From NCBI GenBank assembly GCA_944472155.2, contig OX235271.1:27970977-28034976 (forward strand): a stretch of 64,000 nucleotides of DNA, written 5' to 3'. This DNA comes from Trichobilharzia szidati (Eukaryota; Platyhelminthes; Trematoda; Strigeidida; Schistosomatidae). The first letter of the stretch is position 1; each line of letters opens with the position of its first letter. This document shows, piece by piece, positions 1-9,440 of this stretch. Below the pieces are notes generated by a model. It ran no database searches. It saw nothing but the letters and a program-made list of their open reading frames with translations, and was not told the origin of the DNA. Position numbers and translations under genes: made by a program.

Positions 1-76
1 CTATGTTCCTCTAGGAACTAAAGGAGATAATAGTAATTGTCATTATTACCACTATTAATTATTATTATTATTTCAG
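1..76 (+). mobile_element. RTE-A LINE, 3' terminus (body lies outside the window)
   Basis: The first bases read CTATGTTCCTCTAGGAACTA followed by AAT/ATT-rich sequence. This matches the 3' end of the complete plus-strand RTE-A copies ending near 2370, 8005 and 10640. Only the tail is inside the window, so the coding part must lie to the left. The call rests on the shared terminal words. Confidence 0.75.
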
Positions 77-591
77 GTATAGAATCGTCCTTTTATGGTG
101 AGTGCTACTGATAAGATTTATCAGTAGTATATGAAGAGACGTTCATCAGCACAAAAACATCAAATAGAAGAGAGATAGATTTAATGTCAGAGAAAGCAAA
201 TGATGCTGTGTTGTGGAGATACATGGGAGACATGGAAGGAACAGAAACAAACACAATATGAAGGCCAGAAGTAGCACAACACGGAAGGTCTGTGCAAATG
301 ACGATTAAGAGATAAGGTGTACATAATTTTGCTATATAGAGATACCACTCTCCAAATAAACATTCCATTACCAAATCTTCGTCTTCTGCCGTTACACTCT
401 GAATAAAGGAGAATAAAACCACTATTCATAAATTAATTATTCCTGTAAATTTTTAGACAAATATATGTGACAATTTTTCATTAAGAGTTAAATTTCCAAT
501 TGTTGGCTTTTATAAACTCCGATTGATCTCAAGGTCGCATGTTGAATAGTTCCAAAAACTGGTACGAAACAGTGAGATAGTTTCATTATTG
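77..591. other. AT-rich spacer, nothing recognised
   Basis: Open frames of 80-105 codons on the minus strand here have low-complexity, hydrophobic translations with no family resemblance. I see no repeat shared with other parts of the window. Confidence 0.5.
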
Positions 592-985
592 CATTATTAT
601 TCCCTTGGGTACCGATTGGAACGTAGGGCTTAAACAGCACGTCTCCATTTAATCCTATTCTCTTGAGCCTTCTTTATCTGGGTCGACGACTGCCCATCTC
701 CTCCTCATATGACCTCCTCCATGTCATTCTTGACCCTATGTACAACTCAGCCCAGCAGATTTCTAAATTAATTTCAGATTGATGAATGAGACTGTCTTGC
801 TTCTCCGATTCTGGCTAGTTTTGACATCGTCATCTATTTCGACTGCCTGTATTTGAAACGATAATGCTTAGATAAGTGAAGGAATTACGCCCCTTCAAAT
901 TTCTCCATTGGTTGCGCGGTATCTTCATCACCTCAGTCTTCTCTATGTTCATTTAAACTCCTGTCTTCGCTGCTTCTTCTGAATG
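592..985 (-). mobile_element. RTE-A LINE fragment, old, 3' end at left
   Basis: Read on the minus strand, this is the C-terminal end of an RTE-A element. At the left edge is the inverted terminal signature (TTATTATTCCCTTGGGTACC, then the reverse of the CCTACGTTCC word). Further right are the inverted words for the CTTCTCTATGTTCATTTAAA/EKTEV region. An internal deletion near 740 joins the DMEE-type tail region to a segment that normally lies several hundred bases away. No frame is open. Confidence 0.75.
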
Positions 986-999
986 GTGAATTAATGGTA

Positions 1000-1200
1000 A
1001 TAATAGTAACAATAATAATAATAATAACAATCACTTTACTCCAAACAACAATAACAGTTATACACAATGAAATTCTCAGAGTTGTACCTAATTCAACAAT
1101 CTATGTCCTTCGACAAATACATAACTAGATACATAAAATAGTAAAAATATTAAAAAAGGTGGAAAACTTGAGGGTCAGTAGAAGAAAAGTACATATAATA
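1000..1200 (-). repeat. SINE-2-like 3' tail with AAT-rich end
   Basis: An AATAATAATAATAATAACAA tract is followed by CACTTTACTCC and a stretch resembling AATGGAATTCTCAGC. The same order occurs at 13727-13860, and in a related form at 25138-25343, where a tRNA-like head is still attached. The head is missing here. Confidence 0.4.
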
Positions 1201-1259
1201 ATTAATCCTGGTTTATTTGCTGATTAAAAAGATTTTAGCTTTTTTCTGACACTTACCTC

Positions 1260-2370
1260 TTCATACATCTCATCCAACAGCTGTACGACAATGCTGAATG
1301 CCAAGTAATCCACAACGGGAAACTCACGGAACCCTTCAAAGTGAGGACAGGAGTAAGACAAGCTGGCTGCCTACTATCGCCAATGCTTTTCCTGATTGCA
1401 TTAGACTGGATAATGTGACAAATAGCGGTCAATGAGGAAACAGGCATAAAATGGACTCACACAAACTGCTTGGAGGATCTGGATTTCGCCGATGATATAT
1501 GTCTGATTTACAACAAACTGGAAGATATGCAAGCAGAAGGTAACAAGTTGGCAGAAGAAGCATCAAAGATAGGACTTCAGGTGAACATAGAGAAAACAGA
1601 GGTGATGAAGATTCCTGGGTAACACCACAAATAGCAACAACAACAGACAACAATCAGACAGCGTAAATGGGAGAAATCTGAAAGAAGCAGCCTCCTTTAT
1701 TTACCCACTAACCTGGGAGACATCGTTTCAACTACAGGCCAGCGGAACTGACGAAGATATCAAAGCAAGAATCGGAAAAGCAAGACAAGCTACCACTACT
1801 CTTAAGTCTATGTGGAGGTCATCAGCACACAGAATCAAAAATAACATCCGGATATTCAACTCCAATGTAAAGTCAGTGCTACTATACGGATCAGGGACTT
1901 GGCCAGCGCGTCATAAAGGGCATCTCAAACAAACAACAGACCTTCATTAACAGTTGTCTTCACTCAATACTCAAGATCAGATGGCCGGCCAGCCAGAAAA
2001 GATCACCAACACAGATCTCTATCAATGAGCGAACCAACACAGCAGGAACCAATTGTGAAACAAATAGGCAGGAAGAAATGGAGGGAGATGGATTGGCTGG
2101 CCATACTCTGAGGAAACAATCCATCAAGTGACATCAGTAGACAAGCCATTGCTCGATTGGAACCCGAAAGGGAAGCGGCGAGTTGGTCGTCAGTGCGAGG
2201 GTGGTTGACTTGGAGGAGGTCATGTGAAGAGGAGATGAAAACGTGTGGTCAGACTTGGAGGCAGGTGAAGACTCTAGGAGAGAACCGAACGCAATGGAGA
2301 CGGACGGCTGAATCCCTATGTTCCTCTAGGAATTAAAGGAAACAATATTTATAATAATAATAATAATACC
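1260..2370 (+). mobile_element. RTE-A LINE, 5'-truncated copy with FADD motif
   Basis: A 5'-truncated non-LTR retrotransposon of the RTE-like type. It begins inside the reverse transcriptase, in the stretch equivalent to HLIQQLYDNA, and runs to the terminal CCCTATGTTCCTCTAGGAAT plus an AATA tail. The catalytic motif C is visible as FADD at 1485-1496, followed by ICLIYNKLEDMQAE and EKTEVMK. Several stops and frameshifts break the frame after about 1620 (for example GGG TAA in place of a continuing codon). It is a dead copy. The family encodes a target-primed endonuclease/reverse transcriptase; only the RT thumb and the C-terminal GHTLR region remain. Confidence 0.85.
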
Positions 2371-2371
2371 T

Positions 2372-2600
2372 CTTCACATAGAACTCGTGCTAAACAGGGT
2401 ACAGTTGAATTTTTATATATTTTGCTGTAGGAGCACAAATTCTTATGAAATTTCTTCTACTTGCGAATAAAAAGGATGTTCAGTGGTATCAGATAAGATA
2501 ACTTTAGTCAAATGTTTGCAAGAATGGAAGTGCCTTGAGACAATGATGTCAGTTAGTTGAGTCAAAGGCACACCACTAACCACTGCTTACAATCTTCAGT
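2372..2600 (-). repeat. Repeat F copy 1, possible old LINE C-terminus
   Basis: This stretch resembles 14120-14390 in the same orientation, with shared landmarks such as a CACGAGCTAA/CTCGTGCTAAACAGGGTA word and GTGCCTGNNGACNA. At the second copy the minus strand is open for 89 codons, so the repeat probably derives from a coding element. The family is not recognised. Confidence 0.45.
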
Positions 2601-3350
2601 GTTCTACGTAATATGACACAGTCATTTCTGAAATGTTCAGGGAAAAATAAGAGGGAACAATAAAGAAGAATGGACGGAATACACGAATTGTAAGAGAAGA
2701 GGTTCGATTATACCAAATAGTCTGCATTTCTTTATGTAATAATTTAAACGAAAGACTTATTATTTAGAAATCGACAGGATATGAGACGACCAGTAAAAAT
2801 TGAAATAGAAGCTGATACAACGATAGGTAAAATATTCGACTTGTTCACCACCACAGTGCCGTTGATATATTACGAGAATCATGGGACTGAATCTCTGGGA
2901 TACCAGTTAGTTATGCTTTTTGAACAACTTCAAACTCGCCTCAGGTTGGCTTCAATTAGAAATAAAGCCTGTGATTGTTGTGTGGCCGTCTATCCTGCTA
3001 GACTCGAACTTTGGTCACACTACCTGCTGACTTTTTAAACTAGCCATCCTAACCAGTTAGTGTAGTCAGAATATAATCTTCATGGTTGTTCGAAGAAGTA
3101 TTTATTAACGATGGTTTGAAGAGAGAGAGTGTAGTGATATACACGACAACGCAGCAGGTATGCACTTCTTCCTTAAAAAACCCAATTATCCACAATGTGA
3201 TTCAATCCCAAAAAATACTGATTAATTGATCACTGAAGGCGAAACAGCTAAGGTTCAGTTGATTTTTGATGAACTTTTCCTGATGTCCTACAAATCATTC
3301 CACGCAAGTCTTGTTTTTTTATCTGAAACTAAAATTAATATTCTAACACG
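2600..3350. other. Spacer with one unrecognised short ORF
   Basis: An 85-codon plus-strand ORF at 2781-3038 starts MRRPVKIEIEADTTIGKIFD. It has no motif I recognise, no repeat in the window and no splice context I can defend. I treat it as non-coding. Confidence 0.4.
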
Positions 3351-3354
3351 ATGT

Positions 3355-3530
3355 TTCCCCAGCTGCGTACGTGGTCAGTGTTCGATTCCCAGCAGTCAAA
3401 CTACAAAATTCGACTAGTTTACTAGCTCACAGTAAAACCAGAAAAGCGGGAAGGTTCGGTGAAAGGCAAGTAACCACACTTCCTGAAACTTTAAAGCTCA
3501 AAGGAATGGATACAAAAACCCAGTGGGATT
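3355..3530 (+). repeat. Decayed tRNA-headed SINE
   Basis: GTGTTCGATTCCCAGCAG has the form of a pol III B box/T arm. It is followed by GTTTACTAGCTCACAGTAAA and a region ending GAAACTTTAAAGC, in the same order as the SINE-1 body (head, CTAAGCCAGAA, GAAACTTCAA). It is heavily diverged. Confidence 0.4.
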
Positions 3531-4261
3531 AGACATCTGTCTAGCATAATACTCCTTAGTTTCTTCCCATAACTCTCTCATTGATGTTTGGGGAAAATTT
3601 TACAATCGAATGAAACCAACTACTCGAAAACAACCAAAAACTGCAATTAGAACCACAAAAAAATGCATTACGTCGTACATGTCTCCATGAAAAAAAGTAT
3701 TTTCTCCATTTTTTTGACATTCAAATAATGAAACTACTAGTTAATATTGTGAGTAGCTGTAAAAGTTTTTTTCAAATGAATAGAACATGTGAAAAAATAG
3801 AAATTAGAATGATCCATTTCTTCGGTGTTCATGTTGTTACAGAGGGGGGGTGAGAGTGTGGGTGGAAGGTATGCGCATGGTCACAAATCAATATGAATTC
3901 ACATTCATTCTATCCTACATACTGGACAAGGATTAGAAGTAATGTGAAGCTTTATGAGTATTGCAAGCATTCGGAGAGATTTTTAGATTATTTTTTTTAT
4001 CGAAGTATTATCATCTTACACCGTGTATAGTCCTACTAAGCTATTCCATTATTGAGTTTCAAGCTAGTACAAAAATCCGATAACCACGTGATCGTGTAGG
4101 CTTCATGTTTATACACTTGCAGGGGAATGGAGAGGACAGAGTTAAACAATCAAGTACCTTCTAAATGAATCGGGTTCGCAGTTTGAAATTATTTAGATCA
4201 CAGAATATGTGATCTACTTGATACGACAAATGGTAATGATGAAGGCAAGCATAAATGCACG
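3530..4261. other. AT-rich spacer, nothing recognised
   Basis: Contains only short homopolymer runs, including a G7 at about 3845. No coding frame, tRNA or shared repeat was found. Confidence 0.5.
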
Positions 4262-4450
4262 CTGATATATACTACTGATTGTTTGATATGAGTAGTTGGA
4301 TGCTGCCAATCAAACCAACTGGTAGTGTTTGCTAATGAGATGGATGTGGTATAAACCTCCAGGAGGTTGGGGGAGGAGGTTCACTCTTTTACGGCTGAGG
4401 TCATTCATGTTGTTTCTTGGTTTGACTTGGCTCATAGAACCAAATCAGTT
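4262..4450 (-). repeat. Repeat G (hammerhead-like SINE), inverted copy
   Basis: The reverse complement ends with the CAGTAGTATA word shared by the repeat G copies at 4616 and 59024. Upstream of it, the reverse strand has a segment aligning with the ACTGATGAG..GTGAAAC core of those copies, here decayed to ATGAATGACCTC..GAGTGAACC. Copy identity is good; ribozyme activity is unlikely. Confidence 0.5.
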
Positions 4451-4615
4451 GAGACCACCTGATTTCTGTTTAGCTCTTATGGCAAACTGATTCCGCAATA
4501 CTAAAATCAGCTACTTCAAAACTCTGTTGAAGTGTAATATCAGCTCAAAGAATTTCTCCTTTAAACTTAATGTATGAATACATCATATTTCTATTCTTCA
4601 TAAGCATGTTTCACT

Positions 4616-4800
4616 CATCTAGCTAGTCAGAAATCATACGGTCTGGACTGATTGAGCTGTTTGACCCAAGTCAAACTGGGTACATCATGGATGAGCTCAA
4701 CTGCAAGCGGGTGAAACGGTCATCCGAACTGGCTAACAAAAAATATTAGTTCATTTGAGTGCTACCTAACTACTGATGCCAGTCGGTCAGTAGTATATAA
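4616..4800 (+). repeat. Repeat G (hammerhead-like SINE)
   Basis: About 185 bases alignable with 59024-59190: GTCAGAAATCA at the start, GGGTACA before the core, then GATGAGCTC..GGGTGAAACGG and a tail with CAGTAGTATA. A hammerhead reading gives a core TGGATGA at about 4688-4694 (CTGATGA in the sister copy), a helix II of GCUC/GGGU with wobbles, GAAAC at 4713-4717 and GGTC as a possible cleavage site at 4718-4721. The core is damaged at two positions. Confidence 0.5.
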
Positions 4801-5059
4801 TGCCATGCGGACTAAATATCCATGAAAGACCAATCATAGTAAAAAGACGTTAGGATTCATAAATTTGTGATTCCCCCTTTAGTGCTATAATAAAGTTTCA
4901 CAGTCAAACATAATAGGTAGTTCAATATTTAGACAAAGCCAGAAAACCGGATCGTGAGTGAACTATGCACGTAATACATACATGATACTTAGCATGAATG
5001 ATGTGATCAGTCTTTTTGAGGGTTCTTCGGTGGACTTATTGGGTAGTGGCTGTTATAGT

Positions 5060-5190
5060 TATATATAGGGTATCTTATGAGTCTCAGAGGAAACGGTAAT
5101 TCCTTGAAGGTTGCAGATACGCCTTTCTGCCTAGTGACTATAAGCATGTGCCAAGGCTTTCTACCAATCAACTCCTATCGTCTCATATCC
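5060..5190 (+). repeat. SINE-4 fragment, decayed
   Basis: CTTCCTTCAAGGTTGCAGATAC and the following words of the SINE-4 copy at 49027-49275 recur here as TTCCTTGAAGGTTGCAGATAC. The tRNA head is missing or too changed to see. Confidence 0.4.
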
Positions 5191-5225
5191 CTTAAAGTGT
5201 ACTGAAATTGGCGAATCCCTTAGTA

Positions 5226-5640
5226 TGGTGGCAATACTTATCAACCTTGACTGAGAAGATTCACGAAGAACAATATTATCCCACTTGGCTACGGAAAGAT
5301 AACAGTGGATCAGTAAAGAGTGCTATAATCGAGTATATATTCAACACTACTCACTCAGTATGTAAGGAGAATTCATTCAAAGTTATCTATGCAGTGATAA
5401 GAAGCTTGCCGAAAACGGTGAGCTTCCGTATACTTTACATTGCTGATGCCTTAGAGATTCGGATGGAAAACCTCGATTTATGTACACTGAAGAAACTTCT
5501 TCATTCTGTCCTTCTACGTTGGGTATAACTAAAAGTTTGACTAATTTTTTACTAATACTATTCTGTGGATTTTTTAGGATAACATTTAAGTAACATCTTC
5601 TTCTTAACTTAATGCCAATTTACTCTTTTTACCTACTACA
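5226..5640 (+). pseudogene. Penelope-like element, C-terminal GIY-YIG region fragment
   Basis: A 106-codon frame (5208-5528) contains WLRKDNSGSVKSAIIEYIFN, FKVIYAVIRSLPK and RILYIADALEIRMENLDLCT. This order (EH..P.WL, S.I..H...T.H, F.VIYRV...LPK, R..IAEALAIR...P.LC.QK) is the stretch after the GIY-YIG core in Penelope-like retroelements. The same words recur at 41819-42055 and 57835-58000. The reverse transcriptase and the GIY and YIG residues themselves lie upstream and are absent, so this is a 5'-truncated copy. The ORF start inside the preceding SINE-4 fragment is artificial. Downstream AT-rich sequence to about 5640 may be the element's 3' end. Confidence 0.75.
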
Positions 5641-5744
5641 TAACCAATTTTGGACACTTGTCTTTATGTCCTTTCATTAACATCCTATTCTTCTGGATGT
5701 CTGTCATATTAGTTTTCAAGTATTGGTTTTGTAGGGATTTTTTG

Positions 5745-6180
5745 TTTGATTGGTTGGAGGGTTTCAACATGAGCTGACATCGGTTAGAGAACCATTCGAA
5801 AACCTGCAAGGAGTACTGGACAGCTAGCTGTTCCGCCCTAGTTTGGGGCTCTCCAGCAGTACGCACCCACCACCAGGGTTCGAACCGAAGACCTGCTGGT
5901 TGCAAGGCTAGCGAGCACGTAGACCATTAAGCTACTGGGACCCGATCCAATGGCAGAAGTTAGAATTCAAAGATTGACCATTGGGTTGGGTCCCAGTGGC
6001 TCTATGGTTTACGAGCTCACTAGCCTTGTAAGCAGGAGGTCCTGGATTTGAACCCTGTTGGTGGGTGCGTACTGCTGTAGAGTCCCAAACTGTGGTGGAA
6101 CAGCTAGCTGTCCAGTAATCCCTGCAGGTTTTCGAATGGTTCACTAATTGATGTCAGCTCATGATGAAATCCTCCAACGA
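5745..6180. repeat. Palindromic pair of SINE-3 copies, head to head
   Basis: A minus-strand SINE-3 (about 5745-5949) is followed after some 25 bases by a plus-strand SINE-3 (about 5975-6180). Both hold the tRNA-like head (CCCAGTGGCT..GGTCCTGGATTTGAACCC in the right arm), the word GGTGGGTGCGTACTGC, then GAACAGCTAGCTGTCCAGTA and the tail CTAATTGATGTCAGCTCATG. The arms can fold into a long hairpin. The first bases of the heads meet in the centre. Confidence 0.7.
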
Positions 6181-6384
6181 GTCTTTCATATTATTTGACC
6201 CTAGTCAAGACTTACTAACCTCCGGCCACCCTAGTTACAGTTAGATTATTTATGACATCTTGATGGTAGTGTATTCTCTAATCTAAACAGTTAATTTATG
6301 AAATAATCATAAAGAATAGGAGCTTGTAAGAACTTCCTCACAACTACTGAGGGAAGTTGGTCTCATCAAGTGAATTTCAGCATG

Positions 6385-6700
6385 TTTGTATTAGGTTTGG
6401 GTCAGGAATTAACATAAGCTAGAGAATCACTGAAAACCAGGGGTAGTATATAAGTGTTTCATCCCAGTTTGATACTCTTCATCAGTATGCATCTACCGGA
6501 GTTCAAACCCAAAACCTTGAGGTTATGGGGCAACCCCTCTGAGGTGTAATCTAATGCCCCATGAATTCTAACTTCTGATAACAACATTTATCTCCACACC
6601 TGATATCCTAAAGACCACTGGCTGCGACTTCAAACTAGAACCCCATGAACTCCATCTCGTAATCAATCACTACTAAGAAGTCGAGTGTTGGTTTGTAAGG
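6385..6700 (-). repeat. SINE-3, minus-strand copy
   Basis: Inverted SINE-3 landmarks appear in order: AGAGAATCACTGAAAACCAG (tail), TTTCATCCCAGTTTGATACTC, a B-box inverse GAGTTCAAACCC and CATGAATTCTAACTTCTG. The part right of 6580 corresponds to the 5' body that precedes the tRNA-like head in the copies at 8080 and 49970. Confidence 0.55.
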
Positions 6701-6759
6701 GAATGTTAAATTTCAATTTAGATCCTGATGATTAAATCAATGATCTGATCTCGATACCT

Positions 6760-6930
6760 GACCAGGTTAAGAAATAACGTTTTGGCTTTTTTTTAACTTG
6801 ATGGGTACTGGGTTCGAGTTTCATTAGAATGCTATCATCACTCCTTAGGCATGCAATTTCAGTCGGCTGACGAGTCCGAAATAGGTTGAAACACGTATCT
6901 TGAATTTCACTGCTAGCCCCCATGAACCAT
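6760..6930 (+). repeat. Smalpha-like SINE
   Basis: A GGGTTCGAGTTTC B box at about 6810 precedes a hammerhead motif and the downstream word CACTGCTAGCC. That order (pol III box, hammerhead, CACTGCTAGCC) is the known layout of schistosome Smalpha SINEs. The 5' edge is uncertain. Confidence 0.65.
6860..6910 (+). ncRNA. Hammerhead ribozyme, Smalpha type
   Basis: The conserved core is seen directly: CTGACGA at 6867-6873 and GAAA at 6888-6891. Helix II is GTCC/GGTT (6874-6877 with 6884-6887) closing a GAAATA loop. Helix I pairs TCGG (6863-6866) with TTGA (6900-6903). The short helix III spans 6891-6898, and cleavage is expected after C6899 in the triplet ATC. The GTCCNAAATAGG loop is the same as in the published schistosome ribozyme. 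Several G-U pairs and one helix III mismatch suggest reduced but not necessarily lost activity. Its known role is self-cleavage of SINE transcripts. Confidence 0.72.
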
Positions 6931-7336
6931 AAAATATCTTAACATTTAAATCATTGAAATACAAGATCAAATCGTTATTTCAGTGACCGAATTGTTATTG
7001 AAGGCATCTGAAGTAAGATCTTTTGTTTTATCACAGGTGGATTTTAATTTAATGGGTAAAAGACTGACGGTGAAAAGAATGCTTAAGTAGTATCAGAATT
7101 CGAACCATCAGCTAGTCACCCTTCGCCTACTGATTTGTGAAATCCAAATGCTAACTGGATTTTCACTTCATTGAATTAACCATTCTGTCGTTTTCATTGG
7201 TATACATAATTTTATGCGTTATATTATACTGCCTATTCGTTTGCATAAAAAGTTATTCAAATGTTGGTATGCAGGGATTCGAGTTGACTTCAAGTTTGTT
7301 CTCAGGCTGACATCAGTTAGAAGACTACTAAAAATA

Positions 7337-8008
7337 ATGGAGTACTTATCTAGCGAGGATTGTCTCAACTACAGGAGGAACGGACGAGGATGTCAAATCG
7401 AGCGAGAATCGGGAAGGCGAGAAACACATTCATCAACCTGAAACAACCAATATGGAAATCTTCCGCTGTCACTCAGCCTGCATCAACAACAAAGTGATTC
7501 GGATTTTCAATACAAACGTCAAGTCAGTCAGTTCTTCTATACGGATGGATCAGAAACTTGGCCAGTGTGTCACAAAGAATATTTCCAACAGCCTGTTGCA
7601 GACCTTTATCAACAGCTGTCTTCGTTCACTCTATACTGAAGATCAGATGGCCGCCGGAAAGAATCACCAACAAGAAACAAACTATGGGAACAAACAAAAC
7701 AAGAACCAATCGCCAAACAACAAATATGCAGGAGAAAGTGGAGATGGATTGGACACTCGCTGGCTGAGGAGGCCGTTAGGTGACCTCGCGCGTAAGGCCA
7801 GTGCTCGAGTGGGACCCGAAAGGGAAGCGGTGAGTGGGATGTCAGTGCAAGTGTGACATGGAGGAGATCGTGTGAAGTAGAGCTGAAACAGTATGACTTA
7901 TCATGGATGCAAGTGAAAAGTACATCAGAAGACATAAGCAAGTGGAGACGTATAGTTGAAGCCCTATGTTCCACTAGGAACCCAAAGGAACAATAATAAT
8001 AATAAATA
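7337..8008 (+). mobile_element. RTE-A LINE, 5'-truncated copy
   Basis: Starts in the region equivalent to GRIVSTTRG..DDVKSSRIGKAR and continues through the NTNVKSVS, LQTFINSCLRSLY, GHSLAEEAVR and WNPKGKR equivalents to the terminal AAGCCCTATGTTCCACTAGG, CCAAAGGAAC and (AATA)n. Frames shift several times (for example around 7450 and 7560). It is closely related to the copies at 20449-21940, 23628-24265 and 31620-32699. No intact protein can be made. Left of 7337 a SINE-3-like word, TGACATCAGTTAGAAGACTA, suggests insertion into or beside an older SINE. Confidence 0.85.
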
Positions 8009-8079
8009 CTCTGAGACTCTTCAGGGGTATGCAACTGTGTTTTCACCAGGAGTTGGACAAAACATAATCTAAAGCTCAC

Positions 8080-8400
8080 TAGTGACTAGCTACAAATTGA
8101 GGTTATCTGAAGTATTAGTGAGCAGTTGTGATCACTGGGTTCCACCAAGTTGAATGTGAGGATCAATACCGAGTGATGACTTTAGCTAGCTGTGGGGCTA
8201 TGCATGGAAAATAGGCGAAAGTTAGATTTAGTGGGTCACTGAATTCTATTCCAGTGGCTGAGTGGTCATCTTCCAGCCTGAGGATTCTCAGTTCACTTCC
8301 CAATGAGGTCATGCTTAGAGTTTCTAAAGGTTTCTAAAGGTTACCTAACTGACGTCACCTCGTGACACAACTTGAAAATATTAGTCTCCTACAGTTGAAA
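8080..8400 (+). repeat. SINE-3, full-length-like but decayed
   Basis: It begins with ACTAGTGACTAGCTACAAATTG and AGCAGTTGTGATCACTGGG, the body seen before the tRNA-like head at 49970-50130. Then come CCAGTGGCTGAGTGGTCATC and the TAACTGACGTCACCTCGTGA tail. The T-arm region is poorly kept. Confidence 0.55.
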
Positions 8401-8633
8401 TATTTTCAGTATCAGCCTAGAGAATCAATGAATTCATCTAAAATCAATCAATAACTATCTCACATTTATTTATTCATGTGACTAAAGAATACAAACATCA
8501 AATCTATATGATCAGTGTATGGCGTGTGTCTATGATAGGAATGCAAAAAGATGAAGGTGCACTTATGAAAATATGTAAACAATTATTACTCCTTGGAGGT
8601 TAATTTCTTTTCTTTTACGAGTTTGACCACGGA

Positions 8634-9440
8634 TTGATATCGGAACAACCTGCAGGCAAAGGAGACCTCGCAACACTCTACCAAACAACTAGGTTCCTAT
8701 CGGGCAAAAGTTTGACAGAAATCAAGCCAGTGAAAAATGAAAATGGAAAGTCAATCACCAAAGAAGTGGAGCAAAGGAAATGCTGGGCTAAACACTTCAA
8801 AAGACTCCTAAATCGACCACCACCTACAACGCGCCCAACAATACCAACAACAGAGACAGAGCTACCAGTGAACACCAACCTCCCGATGAAATCAGAAGTC
8901 CTGAAGGCAGTCAAGATGCTAAAAGCTGGAAAAGCAGCAGGATTAGATGGAATCCCAGCAAAAACATTGAAAATGGACCCCGAGACATCATCAGGCTTGA
9001 TGACACCACTACTGGAGAAGGTGTGGAACAAGGGCAAGTTACCTGTGGACTGGAAGAAAGACTACTTATTCAAACTTCCAAAGAACTGAGACTTGAGTCA
9101 ATCCAAGAAATGGCACGGCATAATGTCGCTGTCTGTCCCAAGCAAAATACTAAGCCGCATCATTCTGGAGAGAACCAAACAAGTCCTGGATGAAAAACCT
9201 CGACCAGAACAGGCTGGATTTAGGAGGAACAAGTCACGCACCGGTCGAATTGCAACACTACGGATCATCACTGGACAGAGCTTGGAATGGCAGTCACCTC
9301 TCCACCTCAACTTCATCAACTATGGAAAGGCCTTCAACAGCGTCGATCGAGAAGTTATTTGGAAACTACTTCATTACTATGGGGTGCCACCAACAATTAT
9401 ACACCTTATTCAGCAGTTGCACAACAATGCTGGATGCTAA
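8634..9440 (+). pseudogene. RTE-A reverse transcriptase, N-terminal half (interrupted)
   Basis: One frame runs from 8634 to 9440 with a single internal TGA at 9087-9089. The first part holds AVKMLKAGKAAGLDGIPAK (RT fingers) and PVDWKKDYLFKLPK. After the stop come KWHGIMSLSVPSKILSRIIL, EQAGFRRNKSR and LHLNFINYGKAFNSVDREVI, where the expected motif A aspartate (F-D/I-D-Y-E-K-A-F) is read as FINY. The TGA sits where close copies have GGA (glycine), so it is one base away. The frame ends at 9440, after HLIQQLHNNAGC. RTE-type RT copies element RNA at the nicked target; this copy cannot, because of the stop, the altered motif A and later breaks. Confidence 0.8.

Noticed and set aside
2781..3038. 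85-codon frame as a host exon
   Set aside because: No recognised domain, no splice context I can support, no recurrence.
7609..8079. 156-codon minus-strand frame
   Set aside because: Antisense shadow of the plus-strand RTE-A C-terminus. The same antisense frame appears in every related copy (23657, 31603).
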